Assembly: GCA_019188255.1 (NCBI GenBank)
Contig: JAETXT010000003.1
Coordinates: 2,356,001-2,420,000 of the forward strand
Length of the DNA: 64,000 nucleotides
Source: Verticillium longisporum
Taxonomy: Eukaryota > Ascomycota > Sordariomycetes > Glomerellales > Plectosphaerellaceae
Direction: 5' to 3'
The notes beneath the pieces were generated by a model. It saw only the letters and a program-made list of their open reading frames with translations. It had not been told where the DNA came from and did not search any database. Below, one piece after another: positions 1 through 11,823 of this stretch. The position numbers and the translations under genes were made by a program. The number at the start of each line of letters is the position of its first letter. The first letter of the stretch is position 1.

Positions 1-382
1 GTAGTTGTTCCTGCATGATGGCCACCTGGTCCGGCAGCGCAACCTCGCCGGCGTATATGGCGCAAGTAACGCGTCCCTCGGCATTGTCGAAGAACTGGCG
101 GTTGTCTCGGTACAGTCGCCGCACTCGCTTCATCATCTGCCGCACGTTGGCATCGCCGGCGTCGGGTCGCTGCGAGTGCAAGTCCGGCAGCGGCGGGATG
201 TGAGCAAGAATGACGGCGCGCTCAGAGGCAATGGCCACGACGGAACAGGATCCCAGCCCTGCCGTGCCCACGGCCTGGTGGACGTTGAAAGGGACGAAGG
301 CTGTCTCGTGCATGTCGACGAGATGCGTCGACTGGCGCGCCGCCCAGAAGTCAAAGGTGCCAGGGACATACGTGAAGGCCAT
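1..382 (-). CDS. 5' part of an unrecognised gene, running off the left edge
   Basis: Reading the minus strand from the ATG at 382-380 gives 127 codons without a stop up to the window edge, so this is the N-terminal part of a longer protein. It begins MAFTYVPGTFDFWAARQ and continues with well-formed sequence such as VHQAVGTAGLGSCSVVAIAS and QFFDNAEGRVTCAIYAGEV. There is no signal peptide. I do not recognise the family. The codon use is GC-rich at third positions like the neighbouring genes, and the open frame lies directly at a plausible start, so I regard it as a real gene. Another minus-strand frame across 133-669 is open too, but its product is low-complexity and looks like a shadow. Confidence 0.55.
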   Translation of the reverse strand, partial: MAFTYVPGTFDFWAARQSTHLVDMHETAFVPFNVHQAVGTAGLGSCSVVAIASERAVILAHIPPLPDLHSQRPDAGDANVRQMMKRVRRLYRDNRQFFDNAEGRVTCAIYAGEVALPDQVAIMQEQL

Positions 383-1564
383 GTTCGATCTGTTCTGGGA
401 ACGCGGCGCAGGGCAGCGAGAGGAGCCGCTAGGGGCAGTGGGGGCAGTGAAGACAGGCGGCGAGGGCAAGCGAGAGCAAGCGAAGGAGGGTGAGCGGATG
501 TCAGTGACATGGAGAGAGTGGGATGGCCTGCCAATGTCCTCGCTGCCTCTGGCTTTAGCCTCTGTGTCTGGGCGAGGTGCTGGGCCTTCTGAAAGTGGGA
601 AGCGGGCGCTTTATGCGTGGCGAGAATGATCAAGCCTATGATTTCCACACACGAGACGATCAACGGCATGTCAAGGCGGCAGCAAACAGGCCAGGCATAT
701 GCACGTCTGTGTTGGCTGGCATGTTGGCTGGCCGGCTGCTCATGCGGGCGGGTTATGCAATCAAACCCTCAACCAGACGGCAGCCGTCGTTTTTTCCACG
801 ATTGGACGGTGAGTGCCACAGGCAGCTGCCCGGCCCTGTCACATTGATCCGAGGTCGCCGTTTGATCAAGCACATGATATGGGGCTATAGTTGCGGCTTT
901 GATGGCTGATGCCTGTACTACCTCTACGTCTCAAAAGTACTGGATGGGGGCTTCTGCTGGCGTGCCCCGGAGCCTCTGAACCCCCGCGATCTGGCCCTTA
1001 AGTACAGTGCTGACCCCCACCCGCCAGACGGCCAGTGTATCTGGAGCTTCCACAGGGCCCCGGTCCCTGTCAGCCCTGCTATCGCTACCTGCCCAGCCGC
1101 GTGTCTTAGCTCTGCCGACGCCGACCAGATGTCCCCATCAACTGGAAGCGCACTGCTTGCTCTCATTCGAGTACCTCGTACAGGATGCAAGATCCCGTCT
1201 CGGAAGCCATTTCTGCACCCTTTGGCTTTCAGCATTCGGTGTTCTGGGGTCCATGTCGGGCGACTCTGACGGCACTTCCTTGACCGAATGAATAATCTTC
1301 AGAATCACGCAACCAGCCATGCTGAGGCTTGCTACCGTGCGACAGTGAGATAGATCGCTGGCGCACCGGTGGCCGGATAGTCGTCTCCGGACTCGCCCCC
1401 AGCCTCGTGGTGAGCCACCTGGCGACAGCTGACTTGTCCCAATCGGTGACGCGGAAGCTGTTGGTCCCGCCTCGAGCCTCCTTCAGAGCTACGCAGACCT
1501 CAACGTCGACAGCTCTTCCTTCTCCAAATGCACCTCGCCCGGTGTTCACCTCAACACAATCAAC
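383..1564. other. intergenic, divergent promoter region
   Basis: This lies between the divergently transcribed partial gene and the sugar transporter. The short open frames are not protein-like. CT-rich sequence at about 1490-1560 looks like the transporter 5' leader. Confidence 0.5.
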
Positions 1565-3182
1565 ATGGCACCCTCCAGTTTCAGACAGCTCGCGCACGAT
1601 ACCACGTTGTATCTGATCCTCTTGGTCCTGGTTTCCACATTGGGATCCCTTCAGTTCGGGTTCCATATCGTATGCCTTCACCCCTCCTCCCCTCCTCTTC
1701 CAAGTCACCTTGGAGTGCCTCCGCTCTCTAACCAATCCTACCCTCCAGGCCGAACTCAATGCTCCTCAAGATGTCATATCCTGCAAGAAGCGAGCCATAC
1801 CGCAGCACTCTGATCCAACAAGACTAATCCGCTACGACAACCCTCCGCCAGAGAACCCGGGCTTGCTCCCAAAATGTATACCTATGAACGATGCCGCCTT
1901 CTCGACCGTCTCCTCTGCATTCGTTGTCGGTGGACTGATTGGGGCCCTGGCTGCTGGTCCTTTCGCCTCGAAGCGTGGTCGCTTGTCGGCTATGCGCGTC
2001 ACGGCCCTCGTCTTCCTTGCCGGCTCCGCATTCGAGACCATTGCCCCCAGCGTAGCCCTGCTAGTCATCGGCCGCCTCTTGTCGGGTGCTGCAGCCGGAG
2101 CTGCGACTGTTGTCGTGCCTCTTTACGTCAGCGAAATTGCGCCTCCCAAGGAGCGCGGCCTGTTTGGCTTTATGACACAGATTTCGATCAACCTGGGCAT
2201 TCTCTTGACGCAGACGCTTGGCTTCTTCCTGAGCCACGGTGATTCCTGGCGCATCATCCTGGCAACCGGCGCCATTATTGCACTGGTCCAGTCTTTCGGC
2301 CTGCTTTTCGTCCCTGAGAGCCCGGCTTGGCTGGCCGCCAACGGAGACGTGAATGGTGCCCGGCGCATCTTGCAGCGCATCCGTGGTAAGGATTTTGACA
2401 TTGCCGAAGAAGTCGAGAGCTGGGACGGCGAAGGACGCAGCGCAGAGCAACAAGGACTTCTGGCTCAGACCGAGCCTGAAGACGCCGACTCGGCACCACT
2501 CTCTGTGGGCAGGACAACCGGAAGACACCTTGGCTTCCTCGAGGTCGTCAAGGATCCCCTCTACCGGCCAGCCATCATTGCTGTCGTCGGCGTCATGTTT
2601 GCCCAACAGTTGATCGGTATCAACTCGGTCATCATGTACTCCGTCTCGCTGCTTGCCGACCTTCTCCCCATCAGCTCTGCTCTGTTGACTATCCTCATCT
2701 CCGTCATTGGCCTCTTTATGACTATCGCCTGCGCTCCCCTGCCAGACCGTCTCGGCCGGAAGGCCTGTGTTCTCGCGTCCATCATCGGGCAGGGCTCTAG
2801 TGCCCTGATCCTTGCGCTGTCAATTCGTTTTGGCATCAAGTTCCTGTCCGCCATTTCTGTCGCCTTCTTTGTCGCATTCTTTGCTGTTGGCCTGGGTCCT
2901 GTGCCGTTTATCCTTGCTTCGGAGCTCGTCGGTCAGGAAGCCGTCGGCGCTACGCAATCATGGTGCCTTGCTGCCAACTACGTCGCTACGTTCCTCGTCG
3001 CGCAGTTCTTCCCCTTGATCAACACGGCACTGAACAGCGCCCTCGGAGGCGCGGGCTGGGTGTACTTTATCTTTGCCGGGTTCGCCGCGCTTTTCGCGCT
3101 CTTCACTGTGTGGAGGATACCCGAGACAAAGGGCAAGAAGGACTGGAATGAAGTATGGGGACGCTCGCAGAGATTGGACTGA
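1565..3182 (+). CDS. MFS sugar transporter, Vps73/YBR241C-like
   Basis: Two exons, 1565-1669 and 1749-3182, encode 512 aa. The 79-nt intron starts GTATGC and ends CCAG. Exon 1 supplies the first membrane helix (LYLILLVLVSTLGSLQFGFH), which an exon-2-only reading would miss. The sugar-porter signatures are all present: a charged loop after helix 2 (ASKRGRLSAMR), PESPAWL at the end of helix 6, LPDRLGRK between helices 8 and 9, and IPETKG after helix 12. About 12 membrane segments can be counted. The sequence after helix 1 (AELNAPQDVISCKK) and the two-lobe layout fit the fungal Vps73/YBR241C branch, whose substrate is not well defined and which may act at vacuolar or endosomal membranes. Family assignment is firm; substrate and location are inference. 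Confidence 0.9.
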
Positions 3183-4348
3183 GCGCGCTGGGTTGCGCCA
3201 TACTGACCTCATCTTGGCATAGGCATATCAAGACGCGGGTTGAACGTAGATAGCATTATACCACCGTGTGGAATCCTCCGTCGTCAGTCTCTCTCGTGCT
3301 TGGTGTCCTGAGTGTCCTGGCAATAGTGCGCAGTACTTGTTGTCTCCGCGAAAGGTTCCCTCACACCAACCTACCGTGAGCAGTCTCTGGACTCGCATAA
3401 TTACTTTTTCATGCTCCCTGATGGGCCTTGGAGCAGATATCGGAGTCTCTCGCCCTTCCACCGTGACGGACCGGCTTGCCATTTCAATCACGTTGTCGTA
3501 CTTCCTGCCAGAAAGACGCAAGTAACAGTTCGACCTGCATGCGATTTTAACTTTTTATATGAAGAGGATTGCGAGCTTGGGCAGAATCCACGGGTAGAAT
3601 ACGAAGCATTTTCGTATCTCGGATAGACCCATGCGAGCTTGATGACTTTGGCAACTTCTCTGTTGGAGCCATAAGCAGACTGAAGGCTTTAACGGCTCTT
3701 GTTGGCCTGTAGTACTGGTGTCATAGATCACATGCAGCGTTCCTCTTCGATATGGAGCAAGAGTACACTCTCGCCTCAGAACCCAGCCTGTGGATCAAGC
3801 TCATGGTTGTCACCAGTATCAAAAACTAAGTCTTGTCAGGAATGCTTTGACCAGTTGCCTTTCCACGTCAATCTGCGGGGTACAGCATGCGAAACAAACG
3901 CACGGCGGTAGCAGCTGGATCGGGGTCATCCCTATCGGGATACCTCATCGCCGCATCATTGCCTTTGGGGACTATTTTGCAGCCTCCAGAGGCGCTGCGG
4001 AGAGATCCTCGGAGCCTCTTGCGGTGGGGTTGGAAGGTGGACATACAGTCAAGCATGTGTCTCGATGACTTGGCCATCTCGCTCTGAATCGAGAACCAAT
4101 GCCCGCCATGCTGAACAGCTTCAGTCTCCTGCAATTCCACCCCACACACTTGGAATTGCAGATCTCCCAGGAAGTGTGTGAAAGGGGACGAGAACTTCGT
4201 GCGGCGTGCCGACAGGGAATAGCAGACGCATGTCTACTTCAGAAAGATCTTTTTCCACTGTGAAGTGTCTGGCACGACTATGGAGCACCTTCTGTGAAGT
4301 TCGTCTTCTTCGACACTCAGATAACTTTTAACAAGACACTTCGCAATA
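3183..4348. other. intergenic, no intact gene
   Basis: No intact coding region is visible. At 3540-3626 a plus-strand reading ends DCELGQNPRVEYEAFSYLG and then stops, which faintly resembles the start of a HET domain (see findings). Confidence 0.5.
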
Positions 4349-4740
4349 ATGAGGGCTTCTGTTGCTATCCCACTTCTCCTTACTTTCGTCAGTCCTGGAG
4401 GTATCTTCGCGCAAGTCACTGGAAAGGCATTCGGATTCGCCAAGGGTGCTACCGGAGGCGGCAATGCTACCCCTCAGGTCCCATCAAGCCCTGTCCATTA
4501 AGCAGCTGCTCACTCAGAAACGATCTTGGTTCCTCGCTAATGGTGAGGTCAAAAGACTTAAGCAGTGGCTCGAGAACAACACAGCCCGTGTCATTATGAT
4601 TGACGCAAGTTCAATTTCAAGTGCTCCGAGGGCGCCACAGCCGGAAAGCTTGTCGCAGCAAGACTCGATGTGGAAGCAATAATACCATCCAATCGCCCGC
4701 TCTCTCGCACCATGACAATTACTGCCCACGAGGCGACGGT
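4349..4740 (+). pseudogene. decayed N-terminus of a secreted pectin lyase
   Basis: The ATG at 4349 opens a 50-codon frame with a signal peptide (MRASVAIPLLLTFVSPGG...FAQ) followed by VTGKAFGFAKGATGGGNATP. This is the mature N-terminus typical of fungal pectin lyases (family PL1), which start VxGxAxGFAxGxTGGGxAxP. The frame stops at 4499-4501. Homology resumes in another frame at about 4560 (LKQWLENNTARVIMID, matching the family's L..WL.D.TARVIVID) and shifts again to KFNFKCSEGATAGK near 4610. Nothing recognisable follows, so the beta-helix and the catalytic residues are missing. At least two frame changes and the missing body make this a pseudogene rather than a sequencing artefact. Plus-strand orientation converges on the racemase gene. 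Confidence 0.75.
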
Positions 4741-4808
4741 GAGCTACAAATTATTATCTTGATTGATTAATAAACTACGCAGTAGCCATCTTGCACCGAG
4801 CCCTATCT

Positions 4809-5661
4809 TCACGCCTCATTCGGCTGGAACAGCCGTCTGCTCCTGATCGTCTGCTCCAGCTGCATGATGCCTGCTTTGACGCCATCAACAACGTAGATAT
4901 TGCCGCCCTTCTCCTTTCCGTACTGCGCAACGGCCGTGGACCGAATAATGTCCTCCAATCCAGCCATGCCTCCACACCCCATCGCAATGCAACTGACGCC
5001 GCCATCGCCGAGGAGCTTCCTCGCCGCCTCCTCAAGCTTGGCCTTGACCTCCTCCGGGCTCACGTGGTGGAAATCTCCCGCAGTCAGGCCCGACGAGACG
5101 ACACCCTTGAACTTGGTGTTGCCGCCGCCGCCGATCTGGCCCAGATAACCCGTCACGCCGTCAGCGAGATGCTTCTCCCAGAACGAACCGGTCGTGACGA
5201 TGCCCCACTGGCTCGGCGGCGCCCCGACAATGGTCTGCGGCAGCAACGCCGCAGTAAGGATGCTCGCCTCGAATATGCCCGTCACGGCGAGGCGGTCGCC
5301 GTACTGCCTGGACAGGCGGTCGACGAGGGTGTGGACGCTGTAGCAGGCGACGAGGACGCCGTCGTACTTCTCGAGCTCGCCAGAGTGAGCGAGGTCCTTG
5401 AGGACAATCTCGGTGCTGCTTTCTATGTGTTCGCCATTGTCGATGCTGGGGGGGCTTTCTGGCGGGGCTGTATAGGTATAGACTTTGATAGACTTGGGGA
5501 CGGGAAGGGAGTTGAAGTAAGTCTGCTATCTGGTACCGCAATCGGGTGGTCTGACTTACATCGTTGGAGGTCATGCCTTTGATGGCTGTTTCCATCCCAT
5601 GGGTCATGTCTTGGGATGAATTGGGGTTAATGACCAGGATATTAATCGGTCGCTGCGCCAT
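4809..5661 (-). CDS. Asp/Glu/hydantoin racemase family protein
   Basis: The protein starts MAQRPINILVINPNSSQDMT (ATG 5661-5659), the N-terminal signature of the hydantoin racemase/Dcg1 group. It carries both catalytic cysteines of the family, in VACYSVHTL and AMGCGGMAG. The exons proposed are 5661-5560 and 5492-4809 (261 aa), with a 67-nt intron from GTAAGT to CCAAG. A nearer AG at 5523 would give a 37-nt intron and ten extra residues (TYFNSLPVPK). I prefer 67 nt because 37 is very short and the longer intron gives a spacing closer to what I recall for yeast Dcg1. An in-frame ATG at 5739 would add 26 residues. The family interconverts amino-acid or hydantoin stereoisomers; the substrate here is unknown. 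It is transcribed divergently from ARP2. Confidence 0.85.
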
Positions 5662-6202
5662 GGTGACGGCTGATATGGAACACCTTTTGACAGTGAGTGA
5701 GATGGACGTGTGTGCTGGATGATGATCTACACTGCTCATGGCGTTGCGCCGTCTTCACCCTCCTTCACTTATCTGCTCAACCCCTCCCGTGTAAGACCTC
5801 AAGTCGCGCTTACATCATTCTACTGGCGCAAGACGGGAACAAGTGGGGACCTCTCATAATCGCCGCCGATCACTGGTGATTGGTGAACACGATCAAACGC
5901 TGATGAGAAGCTGGTGAGTGAGCGAGCCAGCTGCGGGGTATCACGTGACGAAGCTCTCAGCCACCACTTGATGACGGGGGCGGGAGCGGTGGCAGGAAGC
6001 CCAGTCGAGCAAAGGCGAGGTTGGTCGGTGCGCTTGCCATACCCCACCACCGACAACGCCTGCCTTACGTAGCATCACCCACACTCCTGATCTCCCAATC
6101 CCCTCCTCGTGTGTTGGCAAGCTTCCAGAGGCCGTGCGATCCGACATCGACTTTCTCCCTCCACCTGCAGGCTATTCGCAGCTCTCGCGAACACACTTCA
6201 AG
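5662..6202. other. divergent promoter between racemase and ARP2
   Basis: A 0.54-kb shared upstream region. It holds a TCACGTGA palindrome at 5941-5948 and a CT-rich stretch before the ARP2 start. No coding sequence is supported. Confidence 0.55.
5941..5948. promoter_or_regulatory. TCACGTGA E-box palindrome
   Basis: A perfect 8-bp palindrome with a CACGTG core, in the shared upstream region of the racemase and ARP2. The core is the classical target of fungal bHLH factors (Cbf1 or Pho4 type). A second copy lies at 12913-12920. Function is inferred from the motif alone. Confidence 0.35.
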
Positions 6203-7507
6203 ATGGCGGAGGCACCAATTGGTATGTGTCCTTTGGCCGTCCGCTGCCGCTCCGCCTGCTCTGGCTGCCGCCGACTCCGTACCTAGCTAACGACGTCACG
6301 CAGTCCTCGACGGAGGAACCGGCTTCCTCAAGGTCGGCTATGCCGCGCAGAACTTTCCCGAGTTCCAATACCCATCGATGGTCGGACGGCCGATTCTGCG
6401 AACTGAGGAAAAGGGCGACAATGACTTGGCCATCAAGGACATTATGTGCGGTGACGAAGCGGCTGCGGCGCGCACCATGCTTCAGATCAGCTACCCGATG
6501 GAGAACGGCATTGTGAAGAAGTGGGATGACATGCAGCACCTCTGGGACTACACCTTTTTCGAGAAGATGAAGGTCGACCCGCGCGGCCGCAAGATCCTCC
6601 TCACAGAGCCTCCCATGAACCCTCTGAGGAACCGCGAGCAAATGTGCGAGGTCATGTTCGACCGGTACGGCTTCGGCGGCGTCTACGTTGCGATCCAGGC
6701 CGTGCTGGCGCTCTACGCCCAGGGTACGTTCTGGTATGGAGCTTGGAAGGCGCACGCGGAAGACTAACAGACGCAGGCCTCAGCTCTGGCGTTGTCGTCG
6801 ATTCGGGTGACGGCGTCACCCACATTGTGCCCGTCTACGAATCCGTGGTACTGAACCACCTGACGCGGCGACTGGACGTGGCGGGCCGCGACGTCACGCG
6901 CAACCTCATCGCGCTGCTGCTCCGCCGCGGATACGCGCTCAACCGAACGGCCGACTTTGAGACTGTGCGCCAGATCAAGGAGAAGCTCTGCTACGTCTCG
7001 TACGACCTGGAGCTCGACAAGCGGCTGAGCGAGGATACTACGACACTCGTGGAGAGCTACACGCTACCGGACGGCCGCGTGATCCGCGTCGGCAGCGAGC
7101 GCTTCGAGGCACCCGAGTGTCTGTTCCAGCCGCACCTCGTCGACTGCGAGCAGCCGGGCATGGCCGAATTCCTGTTCAACACGATCCAGGCGGCCGATGT
7201 CGACGTGCGTTCGTCGCTGTTCAAGGCCATCGTCCTGTCGGGCGGTAGCAGCATGTACCCTGGTCTTCCGTCACGTTTGGAAAAAGAGTTGAAGCAGCTG
7301 TGGCTCACGCGCGTCCTGGGCGGTAACCCTGAGCGGTTAAGCAAGTTCAAGGTCCGGATAGAGGACCCGCCGCGCCGAAGGCACATGGTCTTCCTGGGAG
7401 GTGCCGTGCTGGCCAATATCATGGCGGACAAGGAGAGCATGTGGGTGACCAAGGCTGAGTGGGACGAGCAGGGCCCGCGGGTGCTTGAGAAGCTTGGTCC
7501 TCGATAA
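6203..7507 (+). CDS. arp2: actin-related protein 2, Arp2/3 complex
   Basis: Three exons, 6203-6221, 6304-6723 and 6777-7507, encode 389 aa, the usual Arp2 length. The 19-nt first exon codes MAEAPI plus one base. Splicing restores [15 protein letters not shown], the first phosphate-binding loop of the actin fold. Intron 2 (53 nt, GTACGT to CGCAG) sits within [19 protein letters not shown], the second phosphate loop. Other actin-fold hallmarks are TEPPMNP and [13 protein letters not shown] near the C-terminus. The [15 protein letters not shown] loop and the [12 protein letters not shown] segment identify Arp2 rather than actin or Arp3. In the cytoplasm Arp2 is one of the two nucleating subunits of the Arp2/3 complex, which builds branched actin for endocytosis. 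Confidence 0.96.
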
Positions 7508-9771
7508 GTGGTCTCACAGGGTGATAGGCCGTAAGGGTTTTGATTTTTCCAGCCACGATTAGAAGCAGAGCATGATAAAAAAAAAAGTTGAATCGAACTT
7601 GGTTGTCCGTCCGAGTTGATCCGTCTACCTACATGGGTGTAATGCTAGCTATCCGCCTACCCAGCCAGGTAAGACACCGAACCGTGCTGAGGTTGCATTG
7701 GCCGCGAGCATACTGTGTCGGGTGGGAGACTATCCGCACCGTGGCGGCGCAGCCCCGTTCGGTGTGACACGCGCGCATCTCACTTTCCACAGGCAGTCGA
7801 GGTCTGACTAGGGAAGGGAAGACGGGAAGGTGCCATGCCGTTAGCTCAGGCGCAGACCATCCGCCTGGCCTCTCATCAGTCGCTTCCGTGTCATTTTCGC
7901 CAGACAGCAAACACCAAGGCTACCTACCTAGGTACTCTTCCATATTCTCATCACGATATCCAGGCGGTTGACGACAGTGTGTCAGATATACTCAGTCTCA
8001 ACTGTTGGCACATCCTCAACCATTCTCCGGCGTCCAATTTAGCCAGTAGTGCATCACAACCACACAACGCGACTGCACTGGGCCGCCACCGCAGCTGCCG
8101 TGTCACTTCAAGCTCCCCCCCCAGGCAAGGAGATAGTTGTTTGCCATCATTCCCAACGCCCGTCAGGTCTCCAAACGACTTGCGCCCTACCTTCGAATAT
8201 CATCAGCAGGAAGCAAAACTACGCGACTCATTGCCGATTGGACGTTGGCAAACAATACTCACTCGTCTGTCCGTCCGTTCGCACGTTGCTTGATCCTGCT
8301 TGGATCGACAAACCGACCGAACGACCGACGGGCCTACGCGGCCTTCTACCCGCGACAGGTTGTTGTTGCTAAATGATCCAGCGGCATTCCCTTCACCTCC
8401 ATCGGCCTACCCCACCAAACCGGTAGTCTGGTTGTCGCACTCAGCCGGCGTCCTGCTTGCCTGAACCATCTATCGGGATTCGGACGGAGAAACAGCGAGT
8501 CACTCTGGCGTTGGGGAGCCGAGCCAAGCGACCGACCGAGCCAGTCTAATCAGAGAGCCACTGAGCCAACGAGCCACCAAACCCCGGGCAACCCGAATGA
8601 GGGGGCAAAGGAATCTGAACAGATCCACGAGAGATTGAGCGGAGACGATGAGTCTGACGAATCCGCCATCCGCCGCTTCGGGTCCCTCTTCAGTATCAGG
8701 GATCAGAACTGGCAATCTGAAGAGGAGTGTGCAAGCGGCTTTTGAAGGTACGTTGTATATGCGCTTTCTCTTCTGGTGTATTTGTGGCATGGCACAGCTC
8801 TCGTCCGTCCCCTGATCACCACGGTCTCTACCGGCATCATTTTCCATCCCCTTTCCGTCTTGATCGTTCGTTGTCTTCCATGCCAATCGGGACATATGCA
8901 TTCATGCCCCATGTTCCATACCCCATGCTCATCCTTCTCTTGACCTGACTCCGGACTTATCCACTTCTGTCCACATCGTGCGAGCCGATCATGAGGGGGC
9001 GCAATCCACACTCTTTCATTCATCCATCCACAACGCACGTACGCACAAACACACGCACGCACACATCTGATCTATCCCCCTTCTTCATTTTTCCAGCCTC
9101 CCGGGAAGCTACCCGGTGACTGCCCCGGCCTCTGCTACCTGCAACCAACCTGCGAGTGCGCATGTTTGTTTGTGCTTGTGCATGTCCCAGGCTGTAACTG
9201 GCCCCCCCCCATCGATGCTCCACCGGCTTGCGAGAGACGCCACTTGTCTTTGGGTCGCCTGAGCGTGGGGAAAAGGACTGCATCCATCCACTTCGTCGAT
9301 TTTTTTTTTTTGGATCAATTCCATTCGGGACCAGGTCAGGTCGGGCAGCTTAGCCACAACAGGTCGGCTCTCGCCTCTTGCCTTTCAACCCCTCGAACCC
9401 CTGCTTTCGGGCATTGCTTTTTGGCGCGGTCTACCGACCTACACTGCATGCTGCACTCATATGAGCACTTTCGCTCCCCTCGTGTGCGTTTCGAGTCTTT
9501 CATCTTTCTGGGATTATTTTGGCCCATGCCACAGTCGGGATACTCGACGCACTCGAACGTACCCGACATCCGGCGGTGTGAGCCTTCGGCTGGTTCTCCA
9601 TAGTGTACCACACCACACCCTATTGAAGGGGAATCTCGGATATTACAGTCTCGTCTCACCAGCTTCTTCTTTACAAGATCCGCATCATCAAATGGGCAGG
9701 CTGCTTTGATCTTTGTCTTTATTTGCGAGTGCAAGCGGCCACTCGTCTCTCACCTCTTTAAATCCTCAGCC
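7508..9771 (+). other. long non-coding stretch upstream of SSN3
   Basis: This 2.26-kb region has no supported gene. It contains A10 at about 7577, a CCCCCCCC run near 9203, T11 near 9301, CT-rich tracts and many short upstream open frames. The last kilobase probably forms a long promoter and 5' leader of SSN3. A TACCTACCTAGGTAC cluster lies at 7921-7936. Confidence 0.45.
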
Positions 9772-11153
9772 ATGTGGAGAGGCGTCGGATACGGCGGGCT
9801 TCACAGTTCCTGTACATGACCTACATCCTTACTTCCACGTCATCATATGTTACACTACGTCAGGGGCTGACAATGCGTTATAGATCCAACAGATCGAGGT
9901 ACCGGACATGTTGCCTACCAGTCCAAGGTACGCGTCATAGAGAGGTACAAGGTCATTGGCTTCATTAGCAGCGGAACATATGGCCGTGTCTACAAGGCCG
10001 TTGGCCGGCAAGGCCAGAAGGGCGAGTTTGCCATCAAGAAGTTTAAACCCGATAAGGAGGGTGAGCAAATCTCGTACACGGGCATTTCTCAGAGTGCCAT
10101 CCGCGAGATGTCGCTTTGCAGCGAGTTGAAACACCCCAACGTTATCAGACTCGTCGAGATCATCCTGGAGGACAAGTGCATTTTCATGGTGTTCGAATAT
10201 GCGGAGCACGACCTTCTTCAAATTATCCATCACCACACACAACAACCCCGGCACCCAATTCCGTCGCAGACCGTCAAAAGCATCATGTTCCAGCTGCTGA
10301 ACGGTTGCCAGTACATCCACTCCAACTGGGTCCTGCATCGCGATCTAAAGCCCGCCAACATCATGGTCACTTCGGCTGGCGAGGTCAAGGTTGGCGATCT
10401 GGGTCTTGCCCGTCGCTTTGACAAGCCCTTGCACTCACTCTTCAGCGGTGATAAGGTTGTCGTCACTATATGGTATCGCGCTCCCGAGCTCATCCTAGGT
10501 TCCAGGCATTACACGCCTGCCATTGACATGTGGGCTGTTGGCTGCATCTTTGCAGAACTGTTGTCCCTGCGTCCCATCTTCAAGGGGAGGAGGCCAAGAT
10601 GGACAGCAAGAAGACTGTTCCGTTCCAGCGGAACCAGATGCAAAAGATCGTGGACATCATGGGTCTGCCGACCAAAGAGCGCTGGCCGCTGTTATCTTCC
10701 ATGCCAGAGTACGCCCAGCTCGCGACGCTGCAGCCACCCATGTCCTCTGCACACCATCACCACCGGAGTCATCATCAAACTCTGCCACAGGGCTCCAACC
10801 TTGAAAAGTGGTATTGGAGTACGGTCAGCCAAGGTGCTGCGAGCAATGCGTCGCAGGCGTCGCAATCTTCCGGACCACTTGTGTCTCTTGGCGTTGAAGG
10901 CTTCAAACTTCTCTCGAGTCTGTTGGAGTATGACCCTCTGGAACGACTTACGGCCGCTAAGGCGCTGCAGCATCCGTTCTTCAGCACGGGTGACCGATTG
11001 ACCGCTGGGGCGTTCGAAGGGCTAAAGAATGAGTACCCTCATAGGAGAGTGAGTCAGGACGACAACGATATCAGGACGGGCAGCTTGCCGGGCACCAAGA
11101 GGAGTGGTCTGCCTGACGATTCATTGAGGCCGTCAAAGAGGGCGAAGGAGTGA
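9772..11153 (+). CDS. ssn3: Mediator CDK-module kinase Ssn3/Cdk8, frameshift in G run
   Basis: Exon 1 (9772-9811, [13 protein letters not shown]) is joined to 9884-11153 across a 72-nt intron (GTACAT, branch GCTGAC, TTATAG). The kinase domain follows: [13 protein letters not shown] (Gly-rich loop), FAIKKF (lysine), [12 protein letters not shown] (the C-helix, in place of PSTAIRE), HRDLKPANI and [12 protein letters not shown] rather than DFG, and an activation loop without the usual phosphothreonine ([15 protein letters not shown]), are typical of fungal Cdk8. At GGGG 10584-10587 the frame slips. One more G restores [20 protein letters not shown], which the family conserves, giving 436 aa. Without it the kinase would end after the F-helix region in unrelated sequence. 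I read this as a one-base deletion in the sequence. Nuclear; phosphorylates the Pol II CTD and transcription factors with cyclin C (Ssn8). Confidence 0.93.
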
Positions 11154-11823
11154 TGACCTGGAACCATAGGCTTATGGCTACGAATCTTGATCGTTGGTTA
11201 CGCTGGCATTGGCGTTCTGCATGGGCTGCAAGTAGATAGGTTTCGTAGCAGAGGTGTACCGGAGTTTGTATTCTTAGGACAGCGTAGCGTGCTTCTACTA
11301 TCTACCAGACATGGTCAAGACACCACATCCAACTGTCAACCACTATTACAATCGAGACGAGTGCATGGTCACGATCGATCCCTAGGTTGAATGACACTGG
11401 CATGTCTTATCGTGGCCAGCATGAGTGGGTTGATACCGTTGTTGAGCCTGGCACAGGACGTGCTCAGTCAAAACCTCACACGACATCACCACCACAGTCA
11501 ACAGATCATTTTGGATGCATTGTATTGAGAGAATCATGAACCCATTCCCTTCCGATTTCGCCTCGTACTCTAAAGGCCAATTTTTATCGACACGCGAGAA
11601 AAAGTGCCGAGGGATACAACGAGCCCGTACGTAATGCACAAAAGACCCGCCAGAGGAAGGAAGCCCCAAAGAATCTCTGGCCCTCCAGACTTCCTCCCCC
11701 AATCCGCTCCGCTCCGGCCGGGCAGAGGGCGCGCCGCGGGACCCTTCGATCTCTTTTCTCCATCGGTCGAGGAGGAGGCCCGGCCGGGTGGGTATCGGTT
11801 GTCGCCCTGGGGTCGTGACCCGT
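11154..11823. other. 3' region between convergent SSN3 and eS24
   Basis: A convergent intergenic region of 0.67 kb, presumably holding both 3' UTRs. I see no gene. Confidence 0.55.
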
